The position numbers and the translations under genes were made by a program. Below the pieces are notes generated by a model, which had not been told where the DNA came from, did no database searches, and saw only the letters and a list, made by a program, of their open reading frames with translations. This document shows positions 23,570 through 34,789 of a DNA stretch of 64,000 bases, piece after piece. The stretch lies in assembly GCF_032854445.1 (NCBI RefSeq), contig NC_088295.1, positions 63,839,249 through 63,903,248 of the forward strand. Reading direction: 5' to 3'. Within the stretch, counting starts at the first letter, position 1, and each line of letters begins with the position of its first letter. The stretch is from Liolophura sinensis (lineage: Eukaryota > Mollusca > Polyplacophora > Chitonida > Chitonidae).

Positions 23570-24852
23570 CCAGTTAACCTTTAGGTTTAAGGCCACTTAT
23601 ACTCAGATACTTGCCCCTTTAGTGATAAACATAGTGTGAGTCAAAACATAGCATCCAATGACAGGAATATTGTCAAGTCTACATTTCATGCACACCAGTT
23701 ACTTTAATGAGCAATTTTAATGAAATCTTTATGTAATGAGGGGACAAATTCCACTTTTTTTTCTTATTTCTTGTATTCTTCTTTTGCTTTTTTTAATCTA
23801 GCATACTTACAATTGTTTATAAACAGGTTTATTATAGTTTTTTTTGCTCCAATCTTTGTTAACTACCATTGTATCAACTCTTCATTTGCTTAGTTTCAAA
23901 GGATCCATTTTCAGTTATTTTCGTTGCATTTTTTTCCAGAAGTCAACTTCTGGTGACTTGCAGTCAGAATCTCAAAATTCATCAAATAGCATAGTTTTAT
24001 GTAATATTATCTAATAACTGGTTGCAGAAAACATAAAAACGATTTCTCATTTACCAGAGTTTAGGACATAGACAGCTTCGTTATTTGCATACAAATGAAA
24101 AATCCGTCAGTAGGATTTTTGGCCTTTGAACACCATGTAAGTTTCAACATGCCCACCAAATCACCTTACCCAATTTGCTCATGCATACATTGCATTTTTT
24201 TTTCCAAATAACATAAATTGATGGGATGTTACATGTGCTAAATATAGGAGTATAAGAAGATATACCCACTTCTGGTTTCAAGGATGTCACTTCAGGCTAT
24301 ATATTTGCATATTTACAATCACTGCCCAGAACTACAACACATTGAACTATTTTGCAGAAAGTGCATTTTTTTTTCTTTTTTCATGTCCTGCTTTTGGTTT
24401 GCAAAGGTAAAATTTGTGTCTTTGCATTGGCATTATGCTAGGCCTTAATACTATGTCTCTAGCTTCATTTGTTAAGGAGAGATACCCACCTCCAGCTTTT
24501 AGGATGTCACTTTGAGTTTTTTTAAAATTGCAAAAACTACATCAAACAGTGTAGACTTCTGTGGCTCAAAGGCTACACAAAAGGCAAAACTGTCCGATGT
24601 GGCAAAATAGTTACAACACACTAAAATAAAGTGTGGCAATTTATGTACATGCATACCAATTTTTAACCTCACCATAGGTTTCTCGTGTGACTTTGAAGAA
24701 TAAGAAAAACAGCCATTTTTGAGTGTTATCTGCTATTTTCTGGGCAACGCACAAAAAAAATGAAACCATGTTCAAGTTCAGCAGGCAAAACTTCATCTAA
24801 TAGTGTACTCGTAACTTAATAGTTCAGGTCATTTTTTATGTCACATGACTAA
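23570..24852. other. AT-rich stretch holding an inverted copy of a dispersed repeat
   Basis: The reverse complement of about 24170-24260 (TTTGGAAAAAAAAATGCAAT, preceded by AGCACATGTAAC) matches 20213-20285 in order (TAGCACACATAACAGGCG, TTTGGAAGAAAAAATGCAAT). This suggests an old dispersed repeat present in both orientations. No gene was recognised. Confidence 0.45.
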
Positions 24853-25046
24853 TTTATTTAGTTTGTTTATTTGATTGGTGTTTTTTACACCGAACTCATG
24901 AATATTTCAGTTATATGACAGCAGCCAGCATTATGGTGTGAGGAAACTGGGCAGACCCCAGAGGAAACCCACAAGTTGCTGTAGACCTTACCACGTACGC
25001 ATAGATAGAACGCCAGAATGAGCTGGACTTGAACTTATAGCGCACA
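24853..25046 (-). mobile_element. RUDI-like SINE, partly deleted
   Basis: Tail and body are clear on the minus strand (GAAATATTCATGAGTTCGGT; GCTGGCTGCTGTCATATAAC). The head is lost after the B-box region. Confidence 0.82.
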
Positions 25047-25804
25047 TGACCAATAGCAAACTTCAACAGTATTCATTGCCCTTTGCAAGCTCTAATGCTC
25101 TGTGAGTGCTGTAAGAGCATACCAAATTTCATCTTGATCTGTGTAGTGGTTTTGGACAACAACATTTATAAAGCTTTTTATTATCTAACAAAGTAGCGGA
25201 AAAAATATCAAACCGCAATATCATTTTGTTTAGCGGTTGTTATATTTTGACTATCCCTTAGCAGTGAGGTTCGGTGTTGAAAAAGAATTAGTAAAAATTG
25301 GGCCCAGAGTACATTTTTTTAATAGCCCTAATTATAACATTTTGTGTCCTAGTCTGCATCATTAAGTTTTACATTTACAAAGTTCTGCATGTTCTTGCCC
25401 GTGTGATTGTCTTGCTAATACCACATAATTAAAAAGGATTTAATTAGTGTATAATCTTGATATAATCTCTATACTCTGTGTTCTCAAGATTAATTTGATG
25501 GGTTGGTTGTTGTGCTGTGTAAAATAGGAACAAAGATACACTCACATATAGATACGTCAGTTCCTGAAGTTTACTATATCTTCATCTGAGAATTTTTCTT
25601 TTGTACCACCTGCCACATCTTGATAATGTATTAAAAAAAACTCTGGTATGCTGGAAACGAAAGCCTGTAGCCTAGGTCCCTAAAAACAATAAGTTTTAAT
25701 TTTCAGTGGTAAACAAACTACAAGGCTCCCAATATAGAAAAACATGCATATTGGCTGTAGCATTCTAGGGGTAGCCATATGGTCAAAGTAGATCTGCTGG
25801 TCAT

Positions 25805-25950
25805 AAGGGGGAAGGTCTGTCACCACCATATGGATGGTGATGGTTCCCCCGAGCTCTGCCTGCATTCTTCCTACCATAGTGTTTGCATACATAGTATAAG
25901 TTCAGTATTCTTAGGTACAGCATGAAACATCAATCAAATAAATAAATTAT
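25805..25950 (+). mobile_element. RUDI-like SINE, 5'-truncated
   Basis: Body and tail are recognisable (GGGGAAGGTCTGTCACCACC; GTTCAGTATTCTTAGGTACA; CATCAATCAAATAAATAAAT), with many substitutions. Confidence 0.75.
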
Positions 25951-26520
25951 GCAAATTAGGGTTCTGTGGCCATATTTAATAGGTCATATGACCAGTTTTA
26001 AGTGTGGCATTTTTTCTAGAACTCAAAAATGAGGCAAATTACATCATTTCAGATGTAATTCAGTGCACTCAATGTAAATAAGGCAATATTTTTACAGCAA
26101 CTTTCAAGATTTTGCTGGAAGTGAAAACAAAGCGATGAAAATGGTTTGCAAAAAATATCTAACATGAAATAAAAAAAATTGCAGGAAATCCTGACATTTC
26201 ATCTCAGAAAATAACTGTATCCTGCAGCTCATGTCATGTGTCTGTTAACTACATCATCTTTTTTTAGCTCGTCTTAGCTGATGTTGTTCTCTGAGTTGGC
26301 AGTAAATAAGAAGGAAAGCATGCACGGTTACATGTCTGATTACTCAGAGACAGCATATGGAGATGTAGGGTGTTTGTAACCCTCTTACCCGTGCTTCATA
26401 TGTGGGATATTGATGCTTCATGATTAACTCTGTAATTAATAATATTACTTCTTAACCATACTTTTTTTTTTACACTTTTATTTCATTTCACAGTTTTATT
26501 CTTCATTTTCCTATCGTTCC

Positions 26521-26632
26521 TCTTTATTTATTCATTAGTGTTTTACGTTGTGCTCAAGAATATTTTACTTATATGATGGCAGTCAGTATTATGATGGGAG
26601 GAAACAGTGCCGAGGGAAACCACAACCTTCTC
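26521..26632 (-). mobile_element. RUDI-like SINE tail fragment
   Basis: The minus strand carries AAGTAAAATATTCTTGAGCA and the following tail module. The head and most of the body are absent. Confidence 0.75.
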
Positions 26633-26936
26633 TGAGGGGCATTACCTGCTGTCAATAGACATGCTTTGGACAATTTTTAACGCCATGTGTTCAAATTGAC
26701 ATTCCGGTTTGTGTAAACAAGGATTTGCATTCAGTGCATGTATTATTTTCCTTCTGAAGTATTTTCCTTCTGAAGTATTTGATTTGCTTCATTAAAAATC
26801 TTTTCTACATGCAGCTCTGCCAAATATATGTTTTCTCCTTAACATCTGTTATATTTATCAGCAGATTGACAACTACATTTTTTCTGAAGTGGTGGAACAG
26901 TTTACACTGTCGTCATTGTCTTCATGTTAACAGCAG

Positions 26937-27087
26937 GAAGATTCATTTGGGCTCCATACAACATGGAACTTCAAGCAAAATGCAGGCCAACATTCCAAGA
27001 CCTCATACAGAAATGCGTCCTACACCTTTCACAGACATAAATGCACTGTGCAGTGATGCTCGAATGACCATGCTCTGGAACGTCTAA
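26937..27087 (+). CDS. Possible terminal exon, unrecognised
   Basis: An acceptor-like TTAACAGCAG ends at 26936, followed by an open stretch to a TAA at 27085 (RKIHLGSIQHGTSSKMQANI ... MTMLWNV). A second frame of the same stretch is also open for part of its length, and no homology is recognised. It may be chance. Confidence 0.2.
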
Positions 27088-27869
27088 ATATGGAGAAGAG
27101 TATCCCTGTGGCTTCTTTGTTTCAATATAAATTTATTTTAAATATTCAGGAAAGTACACATTGTTAGCATGGTGCAAAGTCAGCATATTTTGCATTATTA
27201 CGATCATGTTTGTTGGTTCCTTCATTGAGAAGGAAGAGTGCAAGTATCTTTCCAAAACATTAATAAATTGTAGAACAATATTTTTGTAATAATCAGCTCA
27301 TTACATATCAGTCTCGCTGATAGTATGAGTACCATAATGCAGAAATTGCAAAGCTCTTGCACACTTGTTAAAGTGCAGGGAGAAAGTGATAATATTTAAT
27401 TTGTGTAATTCATATTACACATAGGTGAACGACTTAAAATTTTACCCAAAAGCTCATTTTTAGAGGCAAATAAACGTTGTCAGATATTATTTTTGGTGTG
27501 ATAACTTACTTATTCCTTTAGGATATCGTCCTACCTTCCAAACAAACCGCCAAGCACCCTTCTAACATTAATATAACTCTCGGAAACAACACAATGTACA
27601 ACTTTTGTGATGGTCCAAATTTTAGGTCATACACCGTAAATTTCAAAAGTACTTTAACTGCCTTATCGGTGTTCAAATGTTCAAATAATATTTCTTTGTC
27701 CATGTTCATTTGTAATATTTTTGGGTTAAATAAGTATAAATAAATGGTTGAAAGCTTATTTGTGTTGTGATCAAATTAATTTATTTGTTCATGAGTGTGC
27801 ATGCTCAATCGATAACAGTGTCCTTTCATCCCTTTCACAATGGTGTCAGAACAGATGAGGTAAACTGAT
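27088..27869. other. Intergenic, nothing recognised
   Basis: AT-rich. The minus-strand ORF at 27518-27709 has no recognisable family. Confidence 0.4.
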
Positions 27870-28066
27870 AAGGCCTCCTTGGCCGAGGTGGTTAGCGGCA
27901 CAATGACCCAGGAGCCTCACACTAATGAGGTCGGTGTGAGTTCAAGTCCAGCTAATGCTTGCATCCTGTCAGGCCGTACGTGGAAAGGTCTGCCAGCAAC
28001 CCCCAAAGGCCAATAGGTTTCCACAGGCTCTGCCCGTTTTTCCACCACCAAATAAATAAATAAATA
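27870..28066 (+). mobile_element. RUDI-like SINE, tail deleted
   Basis: The head (AGGCCTCCTTGGCCGAGGTG), B-box region (GTGAGTTCAAGTCCAGC) and body are present. The V-type tail is missing and the body runs straight into (AAAT)n. Confidence 0.85.
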
Positions 28067-28135
28067 TAAACTGCATAAAACATTATATAATGTTTATTGT
28101 AAGCCTTGTGTTCATTCAGACACTTCTTCCCAGTA

Positions 28136-28384
28136 GGGGGCCTCTGTGGCTCAGTCGGTTAGCGCGCTAGCTCAGCGTAATGACCCAGGAGCCTCTCACC
28201 AATGCGGTCGCTGTGAGTTCAAGTCCAGCTCATGCTGGCTTCCTCTCCGGCCGTAAGTGGGAAAGTCTGCCAGCACTCTGCGGATGGTCGTGGGTTTCCA
28301 CCCACCATGATGCTGGCCGCCGTCGTATAAGTGAAATATTCTTGAGAACGGCGTAAAACACCAATCAAATCAATCAATCAAATC
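28136..28384 (+). mobile_element. RUDI-like SINE, near full length
   Basis: Head CTCTGTGGCTCAGTCGGTTA through tail GAAATATTCTTGAGAACGGC and (AATC)n. A short deletion removes the CTCTGCCCGG part of the body. Confidence 0.93.
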
Positions 28385-28796
28385 TTCCCAGTAACTACTG
28401 TATCTTGTTTGGTGTTATATGTGGTCTATACTACAGCCGAATATATACTGAAACTTAGCATGTTGAATGCATATCATCTTATGTGTGTAGTTCAATGCCT
28501 TCACAATATTTCGACTTGCAAAGTGGCCAATGGAAATGGGACAAATGGGAAAAGGACAAAGGAAGTTGTTTGAATCAAGGTCTACCACTTCTAGGTTTCC
28601 GGTGGTTAATGTTACGCCATACATATTCTTTGGCAAAAGCAGTCGTTACAACTAACTGTATTTGAATGTGGTTGACTCAAGGTGTAAAAACCAAAAAAAA
28701 AAATGGAAATAATTTAGAAGAACTGTCAGGCTGAAGTATGCTGGTGTATTCGCTATTCCTCCATGATTTGGTGTTAAATGTTATATACCCACTGAA

Positions 28797-29150
28797 GAGT
28801 GAGTGAGTGAGTGCCTGGGGTTTAAAGTGTACTTAACAATTTTTCATATGATGACGAAGGAGTCCTTAGAGTGCACATAATAGGCCTTCTTGTTGCAGGA
28901 CAGATTTCTACCGCTCTTTTATCTAGTGCTGCTTCACTGAGACAATTTACCGAAGGAAAGTAAGCCGACCCGCCCGAGCCATTATATTGATACGGGTTAA
29001 CCAGTCCTTGCACTATTCGCTTCATGCTTAGCGCCAAGTGAGGAAGTCACACTTTCCTCTTTTAAGACCTTAAGTGTGACACGACCCAAGATTAACCCTG
29101 GATCTACAGCCCCGAAGGAGACACTATTGACGCTATTGAGGCCGGTTACC
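28797..29150 (-). mobile_element. Second SINE family (tRNA-derived), copy 1
   Basis: On the minus strand the tail gives GTTAAGTACACTTTAAACCC then CAGGCACTCACTCACTCACT. The head end has a B-box-like GTAGATCCAGGGTTAATCTT. The same modules in the same order occur on the plus strand at 34375-34716. Confidence 0.75.
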
Positions 29151-29309
29151 CCAGTGAAGAATCTGTTCAAAAGCTGCCATCTGAACCACAAACATGTAAC
29201 TTAAAATTTACGTCAGGTACGCACAGACATGCAGTGTGTAACTACGCCATTCAAGTGTAATAAATAAGTACTGTATCATTAATTAATAACTAATCATATG
29301 GTTTAAAAG

Positions 29310-29568
29310 GGGGGCCTCCGTGGCTCAGCTGGTTAGCATGACAGCGCTGCGTAATGACCTCTCACCAATGCGGTCGCTGTGAGTTCAAGCACTGTCTATG
29401 CGGACCTTCTCTCCGGCTGTACGTGGGAAGGTCTTCCAGCAACCTGCTGATGGTCGTGGGTTTCCCCCCGGGCTCTGCCCGGTTTCCTCCCACCATAATG
29501 CTGGCCGCCGACGTATAAGTGAAATATTCTTGAGTACGGCGTAAAACACCAATCAAATAAATAAATAG
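29310..29568 (+). mobile_element. RUDI-like SINE, near full length
   Basis: GGGGGCCTCCGTGGCTCAGC through GTACGGCGTAAAACACCAAT and AATAAATAAATA. The CCCAGGAGC part of the head is deleted. Confidence 0.93.
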
Positions 29569-30160
29569 TGTTAAAAGTTTCAAATTCAATCAAGTTTTAA
29601 TCTGGCAAAGAGGGAACTATATCCCCATTTTTTGTGCACACCATAAGCCAGACTTTTCTCTCTGAGTTTTATGCAACCTTTGATCGTGTGAAATAAAAAA
29701 AAATTAAAGAATATCAACAGCAATACATCAAGTTTCATGCAATTTGCTCTACTCACACTGTTGGCTTATATTCTTGTTTTCAATGAAGAAATGTTTTCAT
29801 GTCAAAGTAAAGGCTGAAATCATTTACAAGAAACACTGTCCAGCAAAACAGGTCCATGTATTTTTTTAGATTTTTTTTCCCATTCATTTTATGGGTGTTT
29901 AAACATCAAATTCTAAAATTGGATGTAGCACCCAGAGGGTATCCGTCACACAGTATAACTCCAACTATATGTTTATGAATAGTGTTTGATGGTCTTTCAC
30001 CTGACATATACTTCATGTAGATGTTTTCTTTGTCATCAACGGTTCTGTCAAGTGGTGATGTTACGTGTCCAAATTCACTTCAAACCAAGACATAACCAAA
30101 TAGATTTTAATTTTGGCAATATGCAGTATTTCTCAAACGCAGGGTCTGATTACATAATAT

Positions 30161-30303
30161 TTATTTATTTGATTGGGGTTTTACGCCGCACTCAGGAACA
30201 TTTCACTTATATGACGGCGGCCAGCATTATGGTGGGAGGAAACGGAGCATAGTCCGGTCGAAACCCACAACCACCCGCAAGTTGCTGCAGACTTTCCCAC
30301 GGG
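30161..30303 (-). mobile_element. RUDI-like SINE, 5'-truncated
   Basis: Tail and body are on the minus strand (CGTGGGAAAGTCTGCAGCAA; GAAATGTTCCTGAGTGCGGC). The head is absent. Confidence 0.88.
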
Positions 30304-30429
30304 CTATAAAGTATGTCATCTACAGCAAGAAAATGGCCGAAAGTATATGTGTGGTGTTAAATTTGTGCAATTTGAGCCCTGCTTATAATATGAGGTAGGA
30401 CTTATATATATTCTTGCTTCGCGTTTATA

Positions 30430-31260
30430 CACTGGTTTTCACTCAGATAGCAGTGCACATATGTCTAGGGTTAGGAAAATCTACGTTTTCCCGTTTCTAA
30501 AGCTATATTCTTATAAAATCAAGAAAATACAGATCATATTCTGTTTAGACTACGTACATAAAGAATGGACTCAGGAGCAACTGGGTTTGTAGAAGTCCGC
30601 AGTCCCAGTTCATCACTCAGATAGCAGACGTCTTTGTCCAGGGTTAGGTTAGGGTTAGGTAGGGTAAGGTCAATGCTACCGTTTTTTTCCTCTTGAAATG
30701 TGATATTTATTCAAATTCATAAGAGGCATGACGTATTCAGTCCACATTACTTACATAAAGAATGGATTCACCAGCAACTGGCTTTGTAGGAGTACGCGGT
30801 ACCAGTTCATCACTCAGATAACAGTGCACCCATGGCGTCTCTGTCTAGCGTTGGGTTAGGGTTAGGCTAGGGTTAGGTGAATGCTACCTTTTTCCTCTTG
30901 AAACGCGATGTTTTAATCAAATTAAGAAAAGGCGTGACGTATTCTGTCCCCATTACGTATATAAAGAATGAATTCAGCAGCAACTAGCTTTGTAGGAGTA
31001 CGCTGTGCCAGTTCTTCACTTAGATAGCAGTGCGCCCGTGGCGTCTCTGTCTAGGGTTGGGTTAGGGTTAGGCTAGGGTTAGGTGAATGCTACCTTTTTC
31101 CTCTTGAAACGCGATGTTTTAATCAAATTAAGAAAAGGCATGACGTATTCTGTCCACGTTACGTACATAAAGAATGAATTCAGCAGCACTAGTATGAGTG
31201 AGCAGTGGCACCTCATAACTCAGTTCGCAGTACATATATATGGGTTAGAGTTATATCATT
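30430..31260. repeat. Satellite of ~175-206-bp units with telomere-like core
   Basis: About five tandem units begin with CACTCAGATAGCAG-type sequence near 30440, 30614, 30811, 31017 and 31217 (spacings 174, 197, 206, 200). Each holds a TTAGGG-rich core (GGGTTAGGGTTAGGCTAGGG in units 3 and 4), then GAATGCTACC, CCTCTTGAAACGCGATG and ATAAAGAATG. Confidence 0.88.
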
Positions 31261-31399
31261 GTTAGTTTAATATATTTGAAATTCGACATGGTGGTGAAAT
31301 TAATGAAATACACGACATATGCAATATATTAATTGGATAAACAATCCATGTGACTTAGTACCACTGAGCACCGCTAGCTCATCTGTCGGAATGCCCTGG

Positions 31400-31648
31400 A
31401 GACCGCTAAAGTTAGCTAGTGCAGCATTATTACCCAGGAGTCCTCTCACGAGTATCGATAGCTGTGAGTTCAAGTTCAGCTTATGCTGGCTTTCCCTCCA
31501 ACCGTACGTGGGAAGGCCTGGGATCAACCTGCGGACTGTCGTGGGTTTCTCCCGGGCTCTGTCGAGTTACCGTTCATCTTAATTCTGGCCGCTGTGATAT
31601 AGGTGAAATATTCTTGAGTACGACGTAAACCTCCAGTGAGATAAATAG
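31400..31648 (+). mobile_element. RUDI-like SINE, diverged
   Basis: Modules are in order: TTACCCAGGAGTCCTCTCAC, GTGAGTTCAAGTTCAGCTTA, CGTACGTGGGAAGGCCTGGG, GAAATATTCTTGAGTACGAC and a degenerate end. Confidence 0.85.
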
Positions 31649-31663
31649 CTTTTTATGTAGGCT

Positions 31664-31706
31664 ATCTATGCTTGGGGTTTAACGTCGTACTTAACATTTT
31701 TTTTAG
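31664..31706 (-). mobile_element. Second-family SINE tail remnant
   Basis: CTTGGGGTTTAACGTCGTAC is the reverse complement of the GTACGACGTTAAACCCCAAG tail seen at 34687. Confidence 0.55.
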
Positions 31707-33952
31707 ATACATAAATAAATAACTAAATTTTCCAACGAAGTGCTATTACATATGAACGTTGTACGTGATGTTTTCCTCAGAAAATAATAAATGACAAATA
31801 TTATATATACAATCTGACGCAAATATTTACTTTAACGCATAAAGAATCAGTGTGTACATTTGGTGTCTCGGGTTGCATTGCCCAGAGTACCTCTTGTTTG
31901 GAAATGTAGATCATTAAAACATACGTTTCTGGTATATATTTAGGCCAGTATTCAAACCAATCTCGTTCACTATCATCGTTAGATAAGTTTTGATTCTCCT
32001 TTCTGAAAGTTCGTGAAGGAAAAAGACCACCAAGTAATGTTTGTAACGTTACAAAAATTCTTAAATATGACCTTAAATAGCAGTCAGTAAATATAGGGGC
32101 CTACTGCTGTATGTCCTGCCATAAGACCCCTGAATTAATATCAACCAACGTTAGTACATTTATCAGATACTCAGTCAGATGCTGCGTTTTCTGTTATAAT
32201 ATTAAACAAAACAAGACATTTTAAAACATCAGAGCAGTCAGTATGTTTAATACACATCAATGACATTACAAATAAATAAATATGTATAAAAGGAATACAA
32301 AGTCCATGATCAATTTTCTTAACATTGTTGTTCTATTTCAATGAAAGCCTGCGGTTTTACCATATAGTCACTCTCAATATGCTGATAAAAGCACAACAGA
32401 ATAACATAGTGTATATCAAGTATGTCACAGCTATTGCGGGTCGAGTCACAATGAATAATCCACAATAATATGCACCGTGAGATGTAAGCAACTTATGTTT
32501 CTAAGTAATCTTCATAAATCCAGTATAGCCTTATTGATGGTACAAACATGTTCCCTTATTAAACATTTATCAAACAATATGAAAATATTGAGTATGAAGG
32601 TTTTTGCGTCTATATTCATACAAAGCATAAAAGTGTACAAAATCTAAAAAGGTAACCTTTTCACCTGTATAACTCAGCTGCAGTCTGGGATACGACACAA
32701 TTGTGAGCCGCATAAGTTACAGACACTAGAGTTCAACAAGACATTCAGATGACATCGACAGCTTGCGTGATTGAACAGTTCGTTAGAACGCATGGTGTTT
32801 AAGTCAGGTGATACAATCAAGTACTGTCCTCCAAACCAATATAAAATAGAATGACATCATCATACACAGATATCATTCCCTACATAGATAGTGCTATAAG
32901 AGCTTGCCACTGACTCAACAACTTCGTATGTTATAGAGGTCTAAACCATTGGGGCTGAAAAAAAAGATGTCATTGTGGGAAGTTCGTAGTGGTCTTTGGT
33001 ATGCAAATGTTGAGCTATGATAGTAAAAAAATACCTTGTGAGTTCAAGCACCGACTCGCTGGAGTAGTCTTTGTTATGCAAATCGCTACTCACGACTGGC
33101 TATCCGTGTTCTATGGGTGGCCACCGCAACCCTATGATTAGCTGTGCTTGACAACAGTCTCTGACATTGTGTGGATGGTTTCAACATTCCGTCGAGGTAT
33201 AGGTATGGGCCAGTCTAACAGGCTCCCAGTACTAATACAGACGAGGAAAGCTTGCACAGAGAAAATGAAGTGCAAAAATTAGGTAAACTTTGACACTATA
33301 TAAATGGGGTAAAGTTGCTGTAATCATACATTGATGGTTTATAGAAATATTTGTTTACAGTCCACCAAACAGATAAATGCCAGGGAAACATGGCTGTCAA
33401 TATTATTCTTGTTCTCCTATGTAGGTAGGTCAGTGCACAAAAATGGTAGCCATTTGTGAAAGCTTTCTTGATTCGAAGATATAGGTAAATTTGTTAATGT
33501 TCATAAATCTCACTGGAAAAAAGACATACAAAACCCTCTGTACAAGAAATTCTAACCGTGCATGGAGCCTTTCTAGACAAGATGTGTTACCGTACAAAAA
33601 GAAATTTAAGTTTCAATCAAAATGACTTAATAAAAAACATCAATAAATTAAAAAAAAAAACAAAAACTAAACTTAAAATCAATGAAAAAATTTCAAACTT
33701 TAAAGCGGAGGCTATAGCTGATGAACGGTTGACATTTATTTAAAATATGATTGTATGAACATCAATTAAATAAGGAATAAAATCCTGTTGCACACTGTGT
33801 GTCATTTCAAAACACTACCAGGGGTTTTGCATGGCTACATGTCCATCTGGATGTGGAGCATTTCAAAATTTGCATTTTGAATCTATTTTTTTATGTGTTT
33901 GTTGTTTAACGCCATACTCATAAATTTCTGTCTTATATGATACCTTCCGCAG
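31707..33952. other. AT-rich intergenic, nothing recognised
   Basis: No exon with splice support was found. The Lys/Asn-rich ORF at 33558-33743 reflects A-rich sequence. A SINE-tail-like remnant (GTTTAACGCCATACTCATAA) lies at about 33903-33925. Confidence 0.4.
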
Positions 33953-34400
33953 CTGCTAGCCACCGGTACACAGCTCACAAGCACAGACAGGGAGTCACCG
34001 AGCACACATCTCTCGGCTGCTATTCACCGGAACACAGTCAGCCATAACAGAAAGGGAGTCACTCAGCACATATCTTTCAGCTACTATCCAACGATACACA
34101 GTTCACAAGCACGGAAAGGGAGTCACTGAGCATATATCTCTCGGCTGCTATCCACCGGTACACAGTCTGCCATCACAGACAGGGAGTCACTGAGCATATA
34201 CCTCTCGGTTGCTATCCACCGGTACACAGTCTGCCATCACAGACAGGGAGTCACTGAGCATATACCTCTTGGTTGCTATCCACTAGAACACAGTCTGCCA
34301 TCACAGAAATGGAGTCACTGAGCATATATCTCTCGGCTGCTATCCACTGGTACACAGTGTATAAGCAGAGAGAGTTGGTAGAGCGTCCACTTCGGGACCG
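33953..34400. repeat. 64-bp satellite, seven units
   Basis: Unit starts (CTGCTATCCACCGGTACACA or close variants) fall at 33953, 34017, 34081, 34145, 34209, 34273 and 34337, exactly 64 bp apart every time. Each unit contains GGGAGTCACTGAGCATATA. A further partial unit (CAGACAGAGAGTCACTGTGC) at about 34719-34748, beyond the SINE, shows the array was interrupted by that insertion. Confidence 0.95.
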
Positions 34401-34716
34401 GTAGATCCAGGATCAATCCTTGATCGAGTCACACCTAAGACTTTAAAAGAGGAAGTTGTAACTTCCTCGCTTGGCATTCAGCATGAAGGGGATAGTGCAA
34501 CGACTGGTTGACCCATATCAGTATAATGGCTCGGGCGGTGCGGCTTACTTGCCTTCAGTAAGTCGTCTCAGTGAAGCAGCATCAAATAAAAGAGCGGTGG
34601 AAATCCGTCCTGCACCAAGGAGGCACATTACACGTACATGCACCCTAATGATTCCTTCGTCGTCATATGACTGAAAAATTGTTGAGTACGACGTTAAACC
34701 CCAAGCACTTATTCAC
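34375..34716 (+). mobile_element. Second SINE family (tRNA-derived), copy 2, inserted in the 64-bp satellite
   Basis: The head is A-box-like AGTTGGTAGAGCGTCCACTT and the B-box region is GATCCAGGATCAATCCTTGA. The body follows (GAGGAAGTTGTAACTTCCTC; CAGTATAATGGCTCGGGCGG). The tail is GTTGAGTACGACGTTAAACC then CCAAGCACTTATTCACTCAC. Satellite sequence resumes directly after it. Confidence 0.82.
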
Positions 34717-34789
34717 TCACAGACAGAGAGTCACTGTGCATACATGATCATTTGTGGATTGTGATATTGTGCGATAAGAGAATTTAGAC

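Noticed and set aside
27518-27709. Minus-strand ORF MNMDKEILFEHLNTDKAVKV...
   Set aside because: It looks somewhat protein-like but has no recognisable family, acceptor or partner exon; too weak to call.
33558-33743. Lys/Asn-rich ORF of 61 codons
   Set aside because: It arises from A-rich sequence and has no family or splice context.
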